A stretch of 64,000 nt of DNA from assembly GCA_034008185.1 (NCBI GenBank), contig CM067095.1, positions 9,160,610 through 9,224,609 on the forward strand, written 5' to 3'. The position numbers and the translations under genes are program-made. Below the pieces are notes generated by a model that had not been told where the DNA came from, ran no database searches, and was given only the letters and a program-made list of their open reading frames with translations. Of the stretch, positions 24,410 through 37,500 are shown one piece after another; positions within the stretch are counted from its first letter, which is position 1, and each line of letters starts with the position of its first letter. The stretch is from Gorsachius magnificus. Lineage: Eukaryota > Chordata > Aves > Pelecaniformes > Ardeidae.

Positions 24410-26660
24410 ATACTTTTTAAGTATAAAACCAGGTGAGGAATATCTATGGCAAAATGAGTGAAAAATTCTGACTAAAGCAAAAAATAATTTATGCAAAGTT
24501 AATGCTGGGATGTTTTATAACGTATTTGGTGCAGAGGTTTCAAATAAATCAAAGTAACAAACTTAATATTTGCCTGTCTAGCAACAGCACTTCCTAACAA
24601 TAAAATGAGTTTAAATTTTGGCTAAATGCCTAATAAATGAGTTGTTAACTTTCATACTTTAATGCACTGGCTGTTAAGTAAGCAAGTCAACACATCTCGA
24701 ATGGAATTCAAATGTGTGCAGTAGGCTCTGCTACAAGTCAAACTCATAAATTCGTAGAAGTGGGAATTAAACATACCTCAACTACCAGCTCCCCAATTTC
24801 ACATTCATTCAATAACCTTTTCCAGTCCTATTATATCAAAGAACAATCCAATTATGGTACTTAAATCTCTGTATACCATTGCCAAAAATAAATTCCTTCG
24901 CAACACTTCCCATATAGTCAGAAATGTTTCTGCACTACAGAAGATTTCAGTTTCTGATCTCCACAATATTTTCAGGTGTGACACACTAATGCTTCTCATT
25001 ATATGTAACGGCTTACTGTCAAGACTTATATTTTCCACATGTTGCTGTCTCTAATTGCTGACTCAGAGTACCTCCTGTATCACTATACCTGGCATCAACA
25101 GAACCAAGGCAGGTACTTAAAACCAAGTACGTACTTAAGTGGCACCCTACATAAAGGTGCTCTTCTGAATCAAGACTTAAGTTTGGCAAAAGAATAGGTT
25201 TTTAAACTGGGACTATATGAGTAAGTACAATATTTACAGAATAAACAGGTAATGCTTTTGTGGCATAATGGTTTTGATCATGTCTTCTCCCTCCCTCTGT
25301 AATCTCCATAAGGCTTATTGAAACTCTCCCATCAGTAAGGGGATGTTAGATATCTAAAGGTGCTACACAGATACCTAAAGATGTGCAGACCCTGCATTTG
25401 TAAGATGAACTGTGACTAAGAATTGTGTTTCCTGGATATTCAGATCATCATACACCTAAGAAAAGGTTTCTTCAAGTCTAAGTTCTCAAGGGAGCAAAAA
25501 GGTAACTAAGTTATAGAAACAAAACCCACAAATCCAACACACATTCACTTTTGTTCCTTGAGTTAGATCATCTGTTATGAGAGTGACGAGTTCAGCAGCC
25601 ATGCTTACTTGGGCTTTATCACTCATTCTTAAGTTATCAATTAAGCACAGCTGGAATGTGTATACATATCTGTGTAAAGCTTTAGAAATTTTCCAGAATT
25701 GTACACATTTTTGTCATGGACCTCCTGTGGTAACTCATGTGCAACCATCCACATCACCATTAAAACATACTGCATAGGAAGTAATAGACAATAAACCAGC
25801 AGAGACTCAGAGAAGCCCATTGACTTTTGAGTATGTCACCGCTCCCTTTGGCATCCAATACAGAAAAAGTGTGCAAGCACCAATGGATGAATAACTATCT
25901 GAACAGTCATTCACTCATCAGCATGCATTTGAAATTCACTTCCAGCCTCCCTGCTATATTCTTGCAGTCCTAATTATGCAGACTACCCTACCCTGAAATT
26001 AAACTTTCCCAACTGTTACATCAATATTAAGTTTCACATCTAGGAATGATATACCAAAATGAAGCTAATTAGGTCAAATTAAAAAACAAGACTCATTTCA
26101 GAATGATTGGGCTAATCTTTCAAAAGAAATGTCACTCAGAATAGGCTTTGGATCAGGTTCTATGGATCACACTCGTGAAGAGTTTATTTAAGCCACATCT
26201 TCACATGTTCATTGCTGCATCAAGGAAGAGACCAAAGGATCAGGGAGTTCTACTGATTTACGATTTTTGCTCTTTATCCCCACATTATATACAAAAGCAA
26301 AGTCAGGTATTAAGAAATGGCTTCCATTTTCCTTATGCCGCCTAAACTGCCAATACAGAAAAAGGAGATTAAAATTGAAAGGGCTTAAATTATAAGCTAA
26401 AAATTTGCCTGTCAAGCCACTGTTAGAAGTAGGAACCAGACTTCTGGAAGAAAGTTGCCCACTGTGTTTGTGGCTGAAGAACAATTGTCTGATCTCTCAA
26501 GCAAGTTGATCAATGAATGAGAATTCGCTTTTTTGAGCCAAAGATCAAAAGTAGGCATGAACGTGACCAGGTAGTCAAACCTCTATGTTCCTTTTCTCAT
26601 ATTAAATCTGCTATTTGTCATAATTTTCTTCCCATTGCTACCAAAAGGTAGCAGATGGGA
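24410..26660. other. Unique AT-rich DNA, no gene seen
   Basis: No exon, RNA or clear repeat. The last 10 bases, GCAGATGGGA at 26651-26660, abut the 3' end of the young CR1 and may be part of a target-site duplication (see the 28669-28692 entry). Confidence 0.55.
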
Positions 26661-28665
26661 TCATAGAATCATAGAATGTTTTGGGTTGGAAGGGACCTTT
26701 AGAGGTCATGTAGTCCAACCCCCCTGCAACAAGCAGGGACACCACTAACTAGATCAGGTTGCTCACAGCCCCATCCAACCTGGCCTTGAATGTTTCCAGG
26801 GATGGGGCCTCCACTACCTCTCTGGGCAACCTGTTCCAGTGTTTCACCACCCTCATTGTAAAGAATTTCTTCCTTATATCCAGTCTAAACCTATCCTGTT
26901 TTACTTTAAAACCATTACCTCTTGTCCTGACACAGCTGGCCCTCCTAAAAAGATTTTCCCTGTCTTTTCTATAGGCTCCCTTTAAGTACTGAAAGGCTGC
27001 AATCAGGTCTCCCCGCAGCATACTCTTCTCCAGGCTGAACAACCCCAACTCTCCCAGCCTGGCCTCATAGGAGAGGTACTCCAGCCCTTGGATCATTTTT
27101 GTAGCCCTCCTCTGGACCCGCACCAACAGTTCCATGTCCTTCTTGTGCTGAAGGCTCCAGAGCTGGATGCAGGGCTCCAGGTGAGGTCTCACCAGAGCAG
27201 AGTAGAGGGGCAGAATCACCTCCCTTGACCTGCTGGCCACGCTTCTCCTGATGCAGCCCAGGGTACGGTTGGCCTTCTGGGCTGCCAGCTGCTGGCTCAT
27301 GTCCAGCTTTTCATCCATCACCACCCCCAAGTCCCTCTCGGCAGGGCTGCTCTCGATCCTTTCTTCCCCCAGCCTGTACTGATACTGGGGGTTACCCCGA
27401 CCCAGGTGCAGGACCTTGCACTTGGCCTTGTTGAACCTCATGAGGTTCACACAGGCCCACCTCTCCAGCCTGTCCAGGTCTCTCTGGATGACATCCCGTC
27501 CTTCTGGTGTGTCAACCGCACCACTCAGTTTGGTGTCATCCACAAACTTGCTGAGGGTGCACTCGATCTCGCTGTCTAAGTCATTGATGAAACCGTTAAA
27601 CAGCACCGGTCCCAGTATGGACCCCTGAGGGACACCACTCATCACCAGTCTCCATCCGGACATTGAGCCATTGACCACTACCCTCTGGATGCGACCATCC
27701 AGCCAGTTCCTTATCCACCGAACAGTCCACCCATCAAATCCATAGCTCTTCAGTTTAGAGAGAAGGATGTTGTGGGGGACCGTGTCAAAGGCTTTCCAGA
27801 AGTCCAGACAGATGACATCCATTGGTTTTCCTTTGTCCGCTGTTGTTGTCACACCATCATAGAAAGACACTAGGTTCGTCAGGCAGGACTTGCCCTTGGT
27901 GAAGCCATGCTGGCTATCTCGAATTACCTCCCTCGCCTCCATGTGCTTTAGCATAGCTTCTAGGAGGATCTGTTCCATGATCTTCCCAGGCACAGAGGTG
28001 AGGCTGACAGGTCGGTAGTTCCCAGGGTCTTCCCTTCTACCCTTTTTGAAAATGGGCACGTTTCCCTTCTTCCAGTCACCAGGGACTTCACCTGACTGCC
28101 ATGACTTTTCAAATATCATGGAGAGTGGCTTGGCGACTACATCAGCCAATTCCCTCAGGACTCTGGGATGCATCTCATCAGGTCCCATGGACTTATGTGC
28201 GTTCAGGTTCCTCAGGTGGTCACGAACCTGATCTTCTCCTACAGCAGGAAGGGTTTTGCCCTCCCGATCCCCCTCATGCCATCCATCAACTTGGGAGGGG
28301 TGAGGAGAGAGGCTGCCAGTGAAGACTGAGGCAAAAAAGGTGTTGAGTACCTCAGCCTTCTCCTCATCTGCTGTTACCAGCTTGCCAGTCTCACTCATCA
28401 GTGGGGGTACGCTTTCTTTAACCATCCTTTTCCGGCTGATATACCTGTAGAAACCCTTCTTATTATTCTTTGCATCCCTAGCCAAGTTTAGCTCCAGCTG
28501 CGCCTTGGCCTTCCTGACCCCATTCCTACACAACCAGACCGCGTCCCTATACTCTTCCCAGGATGCCTGTCCCTGCTTCCACTGCCTGTGCAGTTCCCTC
28601 TTCCTCCTTAGTTCGACCAGCATCTCTTGTCTCAGCCATGCCAATCTCTTCCCTTCTTTGCCCAA
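26661..28665 (-). mobile_element. CR1 LINE, young 5'-truncated copy
   Basis: The element is a non-LTR retroposon on the minus strand, about 2.0 kb of a family whose full length is about 4.5 kb. Its 3' end, at the low coordinates, has two terminal repeat units (TCATAGAATCATAGAAT on the plus strand) and the conserved 3' untranslated hairpin region TAGTCCAACCCCCCTGC. The 3' untranslated part after the stop is only 88 bp, as is usual for CR1. The body codes for the reverse transcriptase and C-terminal part of ORF2 without a frameshift. The N-terminal endonuclease, ORF1 and the 5' region are missing. An in-frame TAA at 28666-28668 and loss of CR1 likeness place the 5' junction near 28662-28668. 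Being open throughout, the copy is much younger than the CR1 relics at 5.3 and 9.6 kb. Confidence 0.95.
26749..28665 (-). CDS. CR1 ORF2 reverse transcriptase fragment (endonuclease missing)
   Basis: The frame holds 638 codons to a TAG stop at 26749-26751. It has no true start: the first codon is TTG, preceded directly by TAA, so the product is a fragment of a longer ORF2. In the full family ORF2 also has an apurinic-type endonuclease at its N-terminus, which is absent here. Reverse transcriptase motifs appear in order: [16 protein letters not shown] at about 217-231, motif A with [15 protein letters not shown] at 287-301 (catalytic Asp288), [13 protein letters not shown] at 344-356, and the catalytic box FVDD at 374-377. 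The C-terminal domain follows, with [10 protein letters not shown] near 516-525 and the family ending near DGAVSNLI. Two residues look unusual against my memory of CR1: Trp290 where Ser is common, and Val375 in FVDD where Ala is common. Both catalytic Asp pairs are kept. The copy cannot move by itself without the endonuclease and 5' end. Confidence 0.93.
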   Translation of the reverse strand: MGKEGKRLAWLRQEMLVELRRKRELHRQWKQGQASWEEYRDAVWLCRNGVRKAKAQLELNLARDAKNNKKGFYRYISRKRMVKESVPPLMSETGKLVTADEEKAEVLNTFFASVFTGSLSPHPSQVDGWHEGDREGKTLPAVGEDQVRDHLRNLNAHKSMGPDEMHPRVLRELADVVAKPLSMIFEKSWQSGEVPGDWKKGNVPIFKKGRREDPGNYRPVSLTSVPGKIMEQILLEAMLKHMEAREVIRDSQHGFTKGKSCLTNLVSFYDGVTTTADKGKPMDVICLDFWKAFDTVPHNILLSKLKSYGFDGWTVRWIRNWLDGRIQRVVVNGSMSGWRLVMSGVPQGSILGPVLFNGFINDLDSEIECTLSKFVDDTKLSGAVDTPEGRDVIQRDLDRLERWACVNLMRFNKAKCKVLHLGRGNPQYQYRLGEERIESSPAERDLGVVMDEKLDMSQQLAAQKANRTLGCIRRSVASRSREVILPLYSALVRPHLEPCIQLWSLQHKKDMELLVRVQRRATKMIQGLEYLSYEARLGELGLFSLEKSMLRGDLIAAFQYLKGAYRKDRENLFRRASCVRTRGNGFKVKQDRFRLDIRKKFFTMRVVKHWNRLPREVVEAPSLETFKARLDGAVSNLI

Positions 28666-28668
28666 TTA

Positions 28669-28692
28669 TGCAAGAAGGGATGCAAGAAGGGA
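28669..28692. repeat. 12-bp tandem duplication at the CR1 5' junction
   Basis: TGCAAGAAGGGA occurs twice in a row right beyond the 5' end of the young CR1. The sequence next to the opposite end, GCAGATGGGA at 26651-26660, is similar (one missing base and one change). Together these may be an imperfect target-site duplication, with the flank doubled on one side. CR1 usually makes no clear target-site duplication, so the match may be chance. Confidence 0.6.
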
Positions 28693-31600
28693 CTTGCTAC
28701 TTCTCAGCACACGTCCTTCTACGTCCAAGGAATTTTCTCTTTTCCTTAGTCTGAGTCTTTTAATACCTCAGGCCCTTGATCACCAAGATATGCTACGCAG
28801 AGCCCAAGTTTGAAGCTTCTCACGTAACATCATACCTACCCTGTACAAAGACAGGGTAGACTAGCAGGGGAGGTAGAAATATTTTTCGAGGCATAACCAA
28901 ACCTTCTAAGCAAGATGCAACTTCTAGAAGATAAAAAAAAAAAATTCCCATTCACCATATGCCAATTAAACAAACATTGTCAGAAGGAATTTTCTGCACA
29001 TTTCTCTGGATTTACATAAAGCTTTCTACTAGTTTGGCAAGTTAAGAGATCTTCATCAAATGTTAATTTTCTAAGTCATTTTCATGCCTCTGTATTGTAT
29101 CATCTTACTCCACTGAATACAGGTGAATACTATTGAGTTCTTACAACAAAACGTTCCTCATTTTCCAGATTTTCAAGAGAACAGCATATTTACTTTGTTG
29201 GGGTTCCCTGCTGCACTGCGCAACAGGTTTTTCCAACTACCAAAGGCATATTTGTTCAAAAATAAATCCTTGGGTCATAATAAAGGTACCATACCAGCAC
29301 AGCAAGGATGGAATAAGAGTCACTAAGTCATTACCTTCTTGGACTGGTGAACTGGGGCCAGGAAGCAATTATCTGGACTACCAGTCAGTAATCCCTCTGA
29401 CCCATCTCTACTGGAGTCTTTACCAGAGCAGCAGTGAGCCTAACTAAGAAAGAGGAAGAAACAGCCATCCGAAAGAGCTGGCTGGCCAGGAGAGAATTCA
29501 TGTGGTTACCAGGCTATTAGGCTCCCAACAGGAGATGGACAGACAATTCCATTGTTCTTGGCCTTGAATGAAAGGGGGGGAAGAGAGAGAAAAAAAGATC
29601 CCTCCAGAAATTATACTTTCCCATTTGATCCTAGAACCACAGTTTTCTACAATAAGTTGTTCTTCTCACCGCTGTTAATTTATCTATCTTTTTTTATGTC
29701 CTCTCTAAGCTACTGCAAGTTGTCAGTGCTTTTATCTTACAGAAACATTTCCAAGCAGGCTTGGGTTCTTTTATACAAAAAGGCATACATGTAAAGACTA
29801 AAGGTTAGTTAAAATTCTTATAACTCGGGTTTTCTCTGTGACTATTGAGTCATTTATGTTTGAAAATGTGTGTGGATGCTTCTCACTGGAACACTCTTTA
29901 CACAAAGTGGAACAGACTCCCATCACTCATAACAGAGGTCACAACCTTAAAACTGGTGCATTAAAGATAAAATCCTCTTCATCAATGGCTCAAGAGACAG
30001 TGCTGTCTTGGGGTCTGGCCAAAGGCCAGAGAATGAACTCCTGCAGGACCTATAGGCCATGTGCTCTCTACATTCAAAACACATTTCCCATGACACCTCT
30101 GACCTAAGGAAAGCTGCAAGTGCATAAGAATAGGAGGGAAACACCCAAGCCAGGACACGGCACCTGTGTCTATGACTTCTTGCCACACCTTCAGCTCCAC
30201 TTTTTTTCAATTCAACACCTTCCTTTTCAAAGTAGCTGAAGTATGGCTTCATGGAGGTATGGCTTTCCTAGCAGAAAGGGGCCCTGAGGAAGTCCAATGA
30301 CTTCACCTACACCAGGCCAGCCTGGCAGGGGGGGACAGCGAACAGCTTTCCTTTCCCCATCTCCCTGGCTTTTTTTCCTCTTCCCTGTCTGCTTTACACA
30401 TCTCCTTGTGTTTCTTTGCTCCCTCTGCTCCTCTTATTCATTTACTTTAGTACTATGTGAACTTCATGGCATCCAGCCCACTGCCTTTGCATGGGCCTAC
30501 AATAAGGCAGAGCAAGGCTGGCTGGCTGTACCAGTTACTGCTCTTTTGCGTAAAGCAACACATGCAATTGATCTTCTGTCAGCCAACTGTTGTTGCTGGT
30601 GGCACTTTACATGCTCAGTGTCCTGGGGCCAAGCAAGTTCCTTTGGCAATAAACGCATCAGTGTGTGTTTCACTGCATGTCCTGATGCCTTCCCCAGCGT
30701 GGTTTACAGCACACTGCTGGGTGCTACAGCAGGCTACAGCCACCCATCTTTATAGGCTTATTTATCTTGCAGAAACAACCAAGCTCCTCATCCTAGCTTC
30801 AGCATGCCCTGTGCTGTACCGACCGAGAGCGCAGACACTCCAGACACAACCAAGCTGCACCCTCAGGAAGGCCGAGTCACCATGGTAAATCCGCTCATCA
30901 AACAACCAGGGCCGCAGCAGGCTCTGTTTTGGAGACAGCAGGAACCCCTGCGCCACACTGCCATTTTCTGATGGCAACACAGGACCCAAGCACATCATTC
31001 TGGAGCAGAGTGGTGGGAAATTCAGTGCAGAAACACCTCCAAAAAGCTGTGAGAGAGAGCTCCAACCTGGCAAAGCCAGTGCTGAGCACAGCCTGGAAGC
31101 CTCACAGCACTCAGGGGGCTTCCAGGTGGAACGTTTGCTTGTGGCCCTCGGTAAAGTGGGGACTGGAATACGTAGTGGGGAAAATGGTATTTCCCACAAT
31201 AAAGAGATAAGAGTCTCAAAGCTGTCTGTCAAAGTGAGGAGGGGGAGGAGAGAACCTCAGCCTTAATTTTTGAGACATATCCACAGCTTTAAAAACAAAC
31301 CCAAATGATACGACATCTTTGCTCAGTTGATCATCAGCTCCAATAACACATATTTACTTTAAATAAATATATGCACATATCTTAACTGGCAGCCAACTTC
31401 ACATCTTTCTTTTTGATATTTCCGATTCAAAGGGTATTCCCAAGCACAGAAAAAGAAGTGAATTTTTTTAAAATAGGAAGATCTATTTGCATACCTATAA
31501 ATACATGAAATAACTGCTTTTCCTGAATTAAAGATATATAGAAACACACACTACAATTATAATTTTATGAAGTCATTTAAATAATTTCAATTCTGTGAAC

Positions 31601-31961
31601 ACCTCTTAAAACAGTAAAGAAATGGAATGATCATTATAGAATCTGAATTTTTTATTCAAGTTTAAAGATAGATGATGTCAAATGCCAGACAGCTGAGCTG
31701 GTCTGCATCAATTAAAAAAAATATAAATTTCCAGGCAACTGAATAAATAGTTCTGAGGACACTTGAAAAAAATCTCTCTGAAGATTTCACCCTCCCTACT
31801 TCTGCATTCTGAGTCTCCCTCATGCAAGTTTAATTTATGCGGTGATGGATATCCTGAGAGATGGAAGCTGTATTATAGACATGGAGATAAAATAATCCCT
31901 AAGTGAGAACCAGTTTGGTCTCAATAACACTATACTCAGCACTGCAGGTAAAATCAATTTC
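28693..31961. other. Unique DNA, no gene seen
   Basis: An A12 run lies at 28933-28944. Overlapping open frames at 30297-31232 on both strands reach 143-156 codons in a GC-richer part, but they match no family and lie opposite one another, as chance frames do. No supported exon or RNA. Confidence 0.5.
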
Positions 31962-32011
31962 ATTAACTTTGCTAGTTAGCATAAATATTAACTTTGCCAG
32001 TTAGCATAAAT
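31962..32011. repeat. Tandem duplication of a 25-bp unit
   Basis: Two adjacent 25-bp copies begin ATTAACTTTGC and end AGTTAGCATAAAT. They differ at one position (T or C after TTTGC). This is a simple tandem slip event of fairly recent age, given one mismatch. Confidence 0.9.
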
Positions 32012-34372
32012 ATAACCTTTCTGATTAAAGTACTAGTTTGTCAGAGAATCAGACTCTCCTCACTTGGGTAATAATCCAATATAATTTAAGGACAGTTCTC
32101 CCGAGTAAGGCAAATAATCTCCTCGTATACTCCCTCTCAAAACCGAGTGGCAACTCTCTGGCCTAAGGTTTTGTGTTTGTGCCATCTTGTCTCTCCTGAA
32201 CCAAAGGCCAGGTCACATTAAGTTTTTGTCCTTTAGCTTTCCACCAGGGAGACACCAAGCACCATGAAATATATCATATTGTGGGGCCTTTCAAATGAGA
32301 TCATAGAAACTCAGCTCCTGCTCACCAATGATTTGAAATAACCTAATCTTATAACACACTGAATGACTCTGGCAAAATGCCTGAAATCCCATTCCTCTGG
32401 ATATCGGCGCTGAGTTATGAGGTACCGTAGCTTGCCAAAAACGGACCATGCTCTCAGGGCATCTTTTCAAGCCCTCTTGCCCTACTCCTGCTGCAGCCTA
32501 ATTTGTGGCACGCTCCCGAGGTGCTTGCAGAGCACTCTGAGGTGCAAACAACCGAAGAATTGCAAGGCTCAATCCATCTTTTGGCAAACACAGTGGAAAA
32601 AGCCTGCATGGTCTTTACAAAAATAGGATTGGTTTTCTGGAAGCCATGAAGGATTTGTGTCTGGTACACTCCCAGATTTTGGCCTTGTGCTTCAAAAGCA
32701 TTTTTTGCAATAATTCAACATATAGCCCTACGCCGCAGGGTAAGATCCCAGTCCTTCACAAACACAGCTATTCTGTGTGGGAGGCTGAAAGCACTCAATT
32801 TTTATGTAAGCCCACCAGCCCTGACTTCCTCTACTCCTTGCAAGATGCACTCTGCACTCAATGCAGAAGTCCATAAAGATCCTTCCCTCTGGAATGGAAG
32901 TGCTGGGTCCCAGCTGCAGGCATAATGCAGGAGTATTTGTGTTTGAAATAGAAACTGTGTCTTTTTGAAACAAAACACACTGCTGCTTCAACTAACCCTA
33001 CCAAAATGAGATTCACAGAGTTCCGCCCCAAGGACAGAATACGAGGGAGAATAAATGCAGATGGCAACAATCAATCTCCTCGCTCATTGAGCTACCAAAA
33101 AAGTCCTTTGAGATGGCAGCAATAAGGGCAAAGCAAGGCTCCACACAGATCAGAATAGATGTGTGCATGTATACTTGTGTGTGTATATTTAAAATAAATC
33201 TCTTCTTTTTATGTTCTTTGTTCAACTACATTATCAAAAAGAGGTTTTAAATACAAGCTTATGAGACTACTAAAGAGGTGAATTTATGAATGTATTCCTA
33301 ACAAAACACACTCTGGAAAGCTTTAATCTATGAATTGTGACAACCTTGGACAAAATGGATTTTTAATAGAATATAATGTAAACTGCCTGAAACATTGTGA
33401 TAAGGAATTTTTTTAAGTAAGGCACAGAAAAGGCATGATGCACTCTGCGTGAAAGGAGGAAAGGTCTTAATTTAAAACATTTTAATGAACACTCAATTTG
33501 CGTAGGGAAATGTGAGAAATGGAGATGAAAAACTCATGATAGCGATATCACTGCAGAGGGGAGAAGGAGAAAGATTAGAAAAGTAAGCAAATTTGAAAAG
33601 GCTCCAGCCGATAACGCTGGCTAAAAGGAATGCAGAGTGGATTACGAACATGTCACAGTCCAAAGCCGCTGTTCTCCTTGCAGGCAGTGTCTGTCGGTGG
33701 TTCTTATCAGAGTTGCACACTGGGGAAGAAAGAGCAACCGAAGTGCAAAAGCAGCAGAGAACAGACCTCTCTCTGAGCTAAGGGCAATAAGGATAATCAG
33801 AGATTTTGGCAAATGCAGCTGTAACTTGCTGGAGTTTCTCACTTTCACCAAACCCCCCAGAGCTGTGCCAGCCCAGCCGGCTTGCAGGGCTGCCGGGGCT
33901 TTCCACCCCCTCACAAAGCCCAAGGGGGGGTTGCAAAACCATAGCGAACGTGGCCATCTCTTCCCCAGAGAAAACCCTCAGAGGCTCAGCCCTGGCTTAC
34001 CCACTTCTTTACTACCAGCGTAACACCCGGCAAGTCAGCAGAAGCAGAATTACTTCCAAGAGAGAAAAAAAAAAAACCTGTCTCCCCTGAGGTAGATACG
34101 ATTCTGTTTACTAATAGCTTCTGCTCTGCAATTAAAGAGATTGATCCTGCACTCTCACTCATACATAAACGGCCTTTAATGAAGCTCCTTGAATTACTAA
34201 AAGGAGGAACAGATGAATCAGGTCTAGTGACAGTTTTGCCACATTGACCTTAACAGAAGCAAGTTCAGGTGGGCTCATTTAAATGAAACAGCAGAACCCC
34301 CCCCCAAACACTTAACATCCTTCAAAAGAAACAAGAGGGCCACCATTATGTCCAAAAAGGCAAATTAAAGTA
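32012..34372. other. Unique DNA, no gene seen
   Basis: 33580-33720 is a block with matches to common vertebrate factor motifs (GGAATG, GGATTA, CTTATCAG), but these are short and expected by chance. 33830-34020 is GC-richer, with open frames of up to 128 codons and no known domain. An A12 run lies at 34065-34076. Confidence 0.5.
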
Positions 34373-34543
34373 AAGATCAAAGTTAAATATTTACCCTAAG
34401 CACTACAATATTTGCAAATCTGGAAACGATCTTTCAAGCAGTTTCTATTTGCATACTTTAATTAATCCAAAAATATTAAACTAATCTCACAAAGGAAAGG
34501 GTCAAAGTATTAATTAACTTGAGATGCATTGCTTTTGTGCAAT
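34373..34543. promoter_or_regulatory. Candidate enhancer-like motif cluster
   Basis: Within 171 bp there are exact or near-exact matches to several vertebrate factor sites: AAGATCAAAG (TCF/LEF type) at 34373-34382, TAAATATTTACC (forkhead type) at 34384-34395, ATTTGCAT (octamer) at 34447-34454, TTTAATTAATCC (homeodomain type) at 34457-34468, TTAATTAA at 34510-34517 and TTGTGCAAT (C/EBP type) at 34535-34543. The block is AT-rich, which raises chance matches to the homeodomain sites, but the octamer, TCF/LEF and C/EBP matches are less composition-driven. Function is inferred only. Confidence 0.3.
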
Positions 34544-37500
34544 TTAACAGTTCAACACAAAGCAAAAATCAGTTTTAATACACACTAAGTTACTGTGACA
34601 GGTATAATTTCATGGATTAGTGAAACCACGTACAAGGCAGTAAGTTTCAGTGTTCATCCTATTTTTTGTCTAACTTTAAAAATAGTTGTTTCATTTCAAT
34701 AGAGTGATTCCTCTGTGACACCAAATGATCTTAAGTTTGACTTTAACCTCAGCATTTCACTTTCAAATTTATGGCTCTCCACAGAGGTCACAGCTGTTTT
34801 AGCAAAAAACCTGAACCTGCAACATTCAGCAGAGAGCAGATTCTGCACAGCCACCCAGATCAGCCATCTGAGCTAATTTGGGTTGAGATTTCACTGCTGG
34901 AACCATCATTTGTCATCACGCAGCTCCAGAGCAGGCGCGATGGTTCCCCTCTGAGCCAGCGTCTCTGCTGGCTGAGCTCTCCCCACACCAAAGGGACTCA
35001 CTGCCTTCTTTAACAGCTTTTGGAGGAACTGGGAAATCTCGCCAAAAGACAACGGATTTGGAGACGAAGCGTATGGCGCCAAATCTAGCTGCCAGAGCTC
35101 TGCTTTATCAGTACAGTAGCCCATGATACCCCAGCAAAATAATGATGGAAGCTGGCTTGAATGTCCTCAGACTTACAACGTTGACAAATGTACTTAGGAA
35201 ACAAGAGGGGACTCTTCCCTTCCCCTCCCCCCTTTTTTTTTAAATGGGGAGGAAGTGCGTGAAACAGCCAGGTTTGCCTGGCATTTCATGCCAGACAGCT
35301 CTGTAGCACTTGACTTAACCAGAGACGCTGAGCGGGGAATCACCTCCCCTGGCTTCACGCGTTTACAATGCAAATGTCTGCGTCCCACTCAGTCGCCTCC
35401 ACTCTGCGTCTTCACTGGAGAGAAACGGGCACTTTCCGCTTGCTGTTCATCAGACCTGTTTTACGCATCCAAGAGAACTCTCACCTAAACAGTGCCTATT
35501 TATCCCCGTTGCTAAAAAGCAAACCCATAGCTTTTTCCTCAACACTTGTATCACAGGTACCCAGAGCTAGATGGGATTCATTTGTTCCTCAAATACAGTT
35601 TCAGAAACTAAATAGAGTAGAAACTATCTTCGCACAACCAAACCTCTGGCAACAATCTTCCTAGGTCTAAGCAATTACTAACAACTGTTCTTCTCCCTTA
35701 CAGGAGCTTTCCGAAAAAGATGGATGCAAGAAACTCCTCAAATAAAAATTTGGACATAAATTTTTGTGAATTCCTAATTACGATACAATTTCAAGCTAAA
35801 TTTATGCACAGTCTACTTTAAGTGTAGAGTAACTGCATGATAATGGAGAGGAATTACTTGTATTATAAAAATACGTAGTTCTGACTAACAATGTAAATTT
35901 GTCATTACCTTTGATATAGCTTATAGGAGCATTACCATAACAAACGTACGCAGCATTCGTGAGACAGTTCATAGACACTCATAGGTGTTTTGCAGCAATA
36001 ATGAATAACACTTAATAGCTATTACTTTCATAGCTTTTCAAATAAAGAAGACAGCATTGTCCTATATTGCTCTCAATTATTCTTCATATTTCTCTATTTT
36101 AATCCATTTCTTCCTGTTGGCTCTTTGGCAACAGGAATTCTCCTGCTGCCCTGAAGGTGCATGAAAAGCAAATGCGAGCCAGGACTAGTTGGCTGCCTCC
36201 AGTTTCGTTAGATCACTTACTTCTGAAGCTCACAAGTGAAACAAATGGAAAAAAGCTCTTATCAGATCACCTATAGCTTTTCCAAGGAGGCTGAGGAGGA
36301 AAAAATTCTGGTATTAAAAGAGCAACATGACTCATTAAAGAAGCTACGGTATGTCCCTCTCAGCATTTTAGCAAGGGTTAATGCACAAAAGCACTTGGCA
36401 GCTTACCTGTTCTCTGCGTTTGGGTCGTTGTGCATACATGTGATCGTGGCAGTGGTCCTCGCGCTGTCCGTCTCTTCTTGAACACCCCACTGGTCTGCAT
36501 CGCTGACTCTGATGTCTGTGATCTTCACACCTGGGGCTGTCCTAATTCTGTTGGGGAACAACAGGGGTTGCTTTATTTACAGATCTCCTGCAAATAAATC
36601 CAGAGAGGTAAACAAGGAAGATGAAAGAGGAAATATTCCCTCTTCCATTAGTAATAGACTGATACACTGCAACTGTAAGTCACTCAGCTTTAAAAATATA
36701 AAACAGGTCCAATCATTTTAAAGAGATGAAGTATGAGTTTCATTATGTGCAAAGCCAGTTAATTTTCAGCTTGAACAATGTGGAGAGAATAAGAATGCTT
36801 TCTGCTTCAGTGGCACCAGTTTGATACAAATGAAACAGATGTGACTAAGCATAAGTTGATTTAATTTGTTGTGTCTGTCCTGCAGTTTAAGATGGAGAAT
36901 CAGAGCACCGCGATATAAAATACATCCTCCTGCTTGCAAACCTTTGGGAGCAAGGTGCCTTTTAATATTAGAGTGATCGCCATGGAAAAAAAAATGTGTT
37001 TCACTGCTCAAAGACCGTAATGCAGGAAGGAGAGAGAAGGAATACGTTATCCCAGATCCGGGACTGAGGGATGAAAATAATTATGCCATTGTACTGGGAT
37101 CTATCAAACTGGGCACATCAAACTCTTGCTGCTGAAAATACTATGATCCTGACATGGAAAACCCTTGATTTCCTAAGCATGGCTAGAGTCTGAAAGCAAA
37201 AAAAAATTTGCTTGAAAAAAAAATTCCATGCTCTAGTGGGGCTCAGTGTTAGGAATAGACTGCCAAGGAATAGGAAACAAACTGCTTTTAATAGCAGGGA
37301 TTTCATTTGTGCAGCTTGACTCCTGAAACAAGCCTGGGATTTTGACAGGAGTGCTGCAAATATGCCTGGAGAACAATTAGGCAGAAAGCAACTGCTGTAG
37401 CACCACATTCGCCACTAGTGTGACTTAATTAGTTAAAAGCAAAGCCAAGAGGGACCTCTTAGTTGTATGGTGGAATGAAACAGCACTGCTGGGACTTGAA

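Noticed and set aside
28046..28322. Plus-strand frames within the CR1
   Set aside because: They are antisense shadows of the CR1 reverse transcriptase frame.
36236..36481. 81-codon frame ending in a hydrophobic helix-like run
   Set aside because: Single short frame without homology or flanking gene structure; hydrophobic runs are common by chance.
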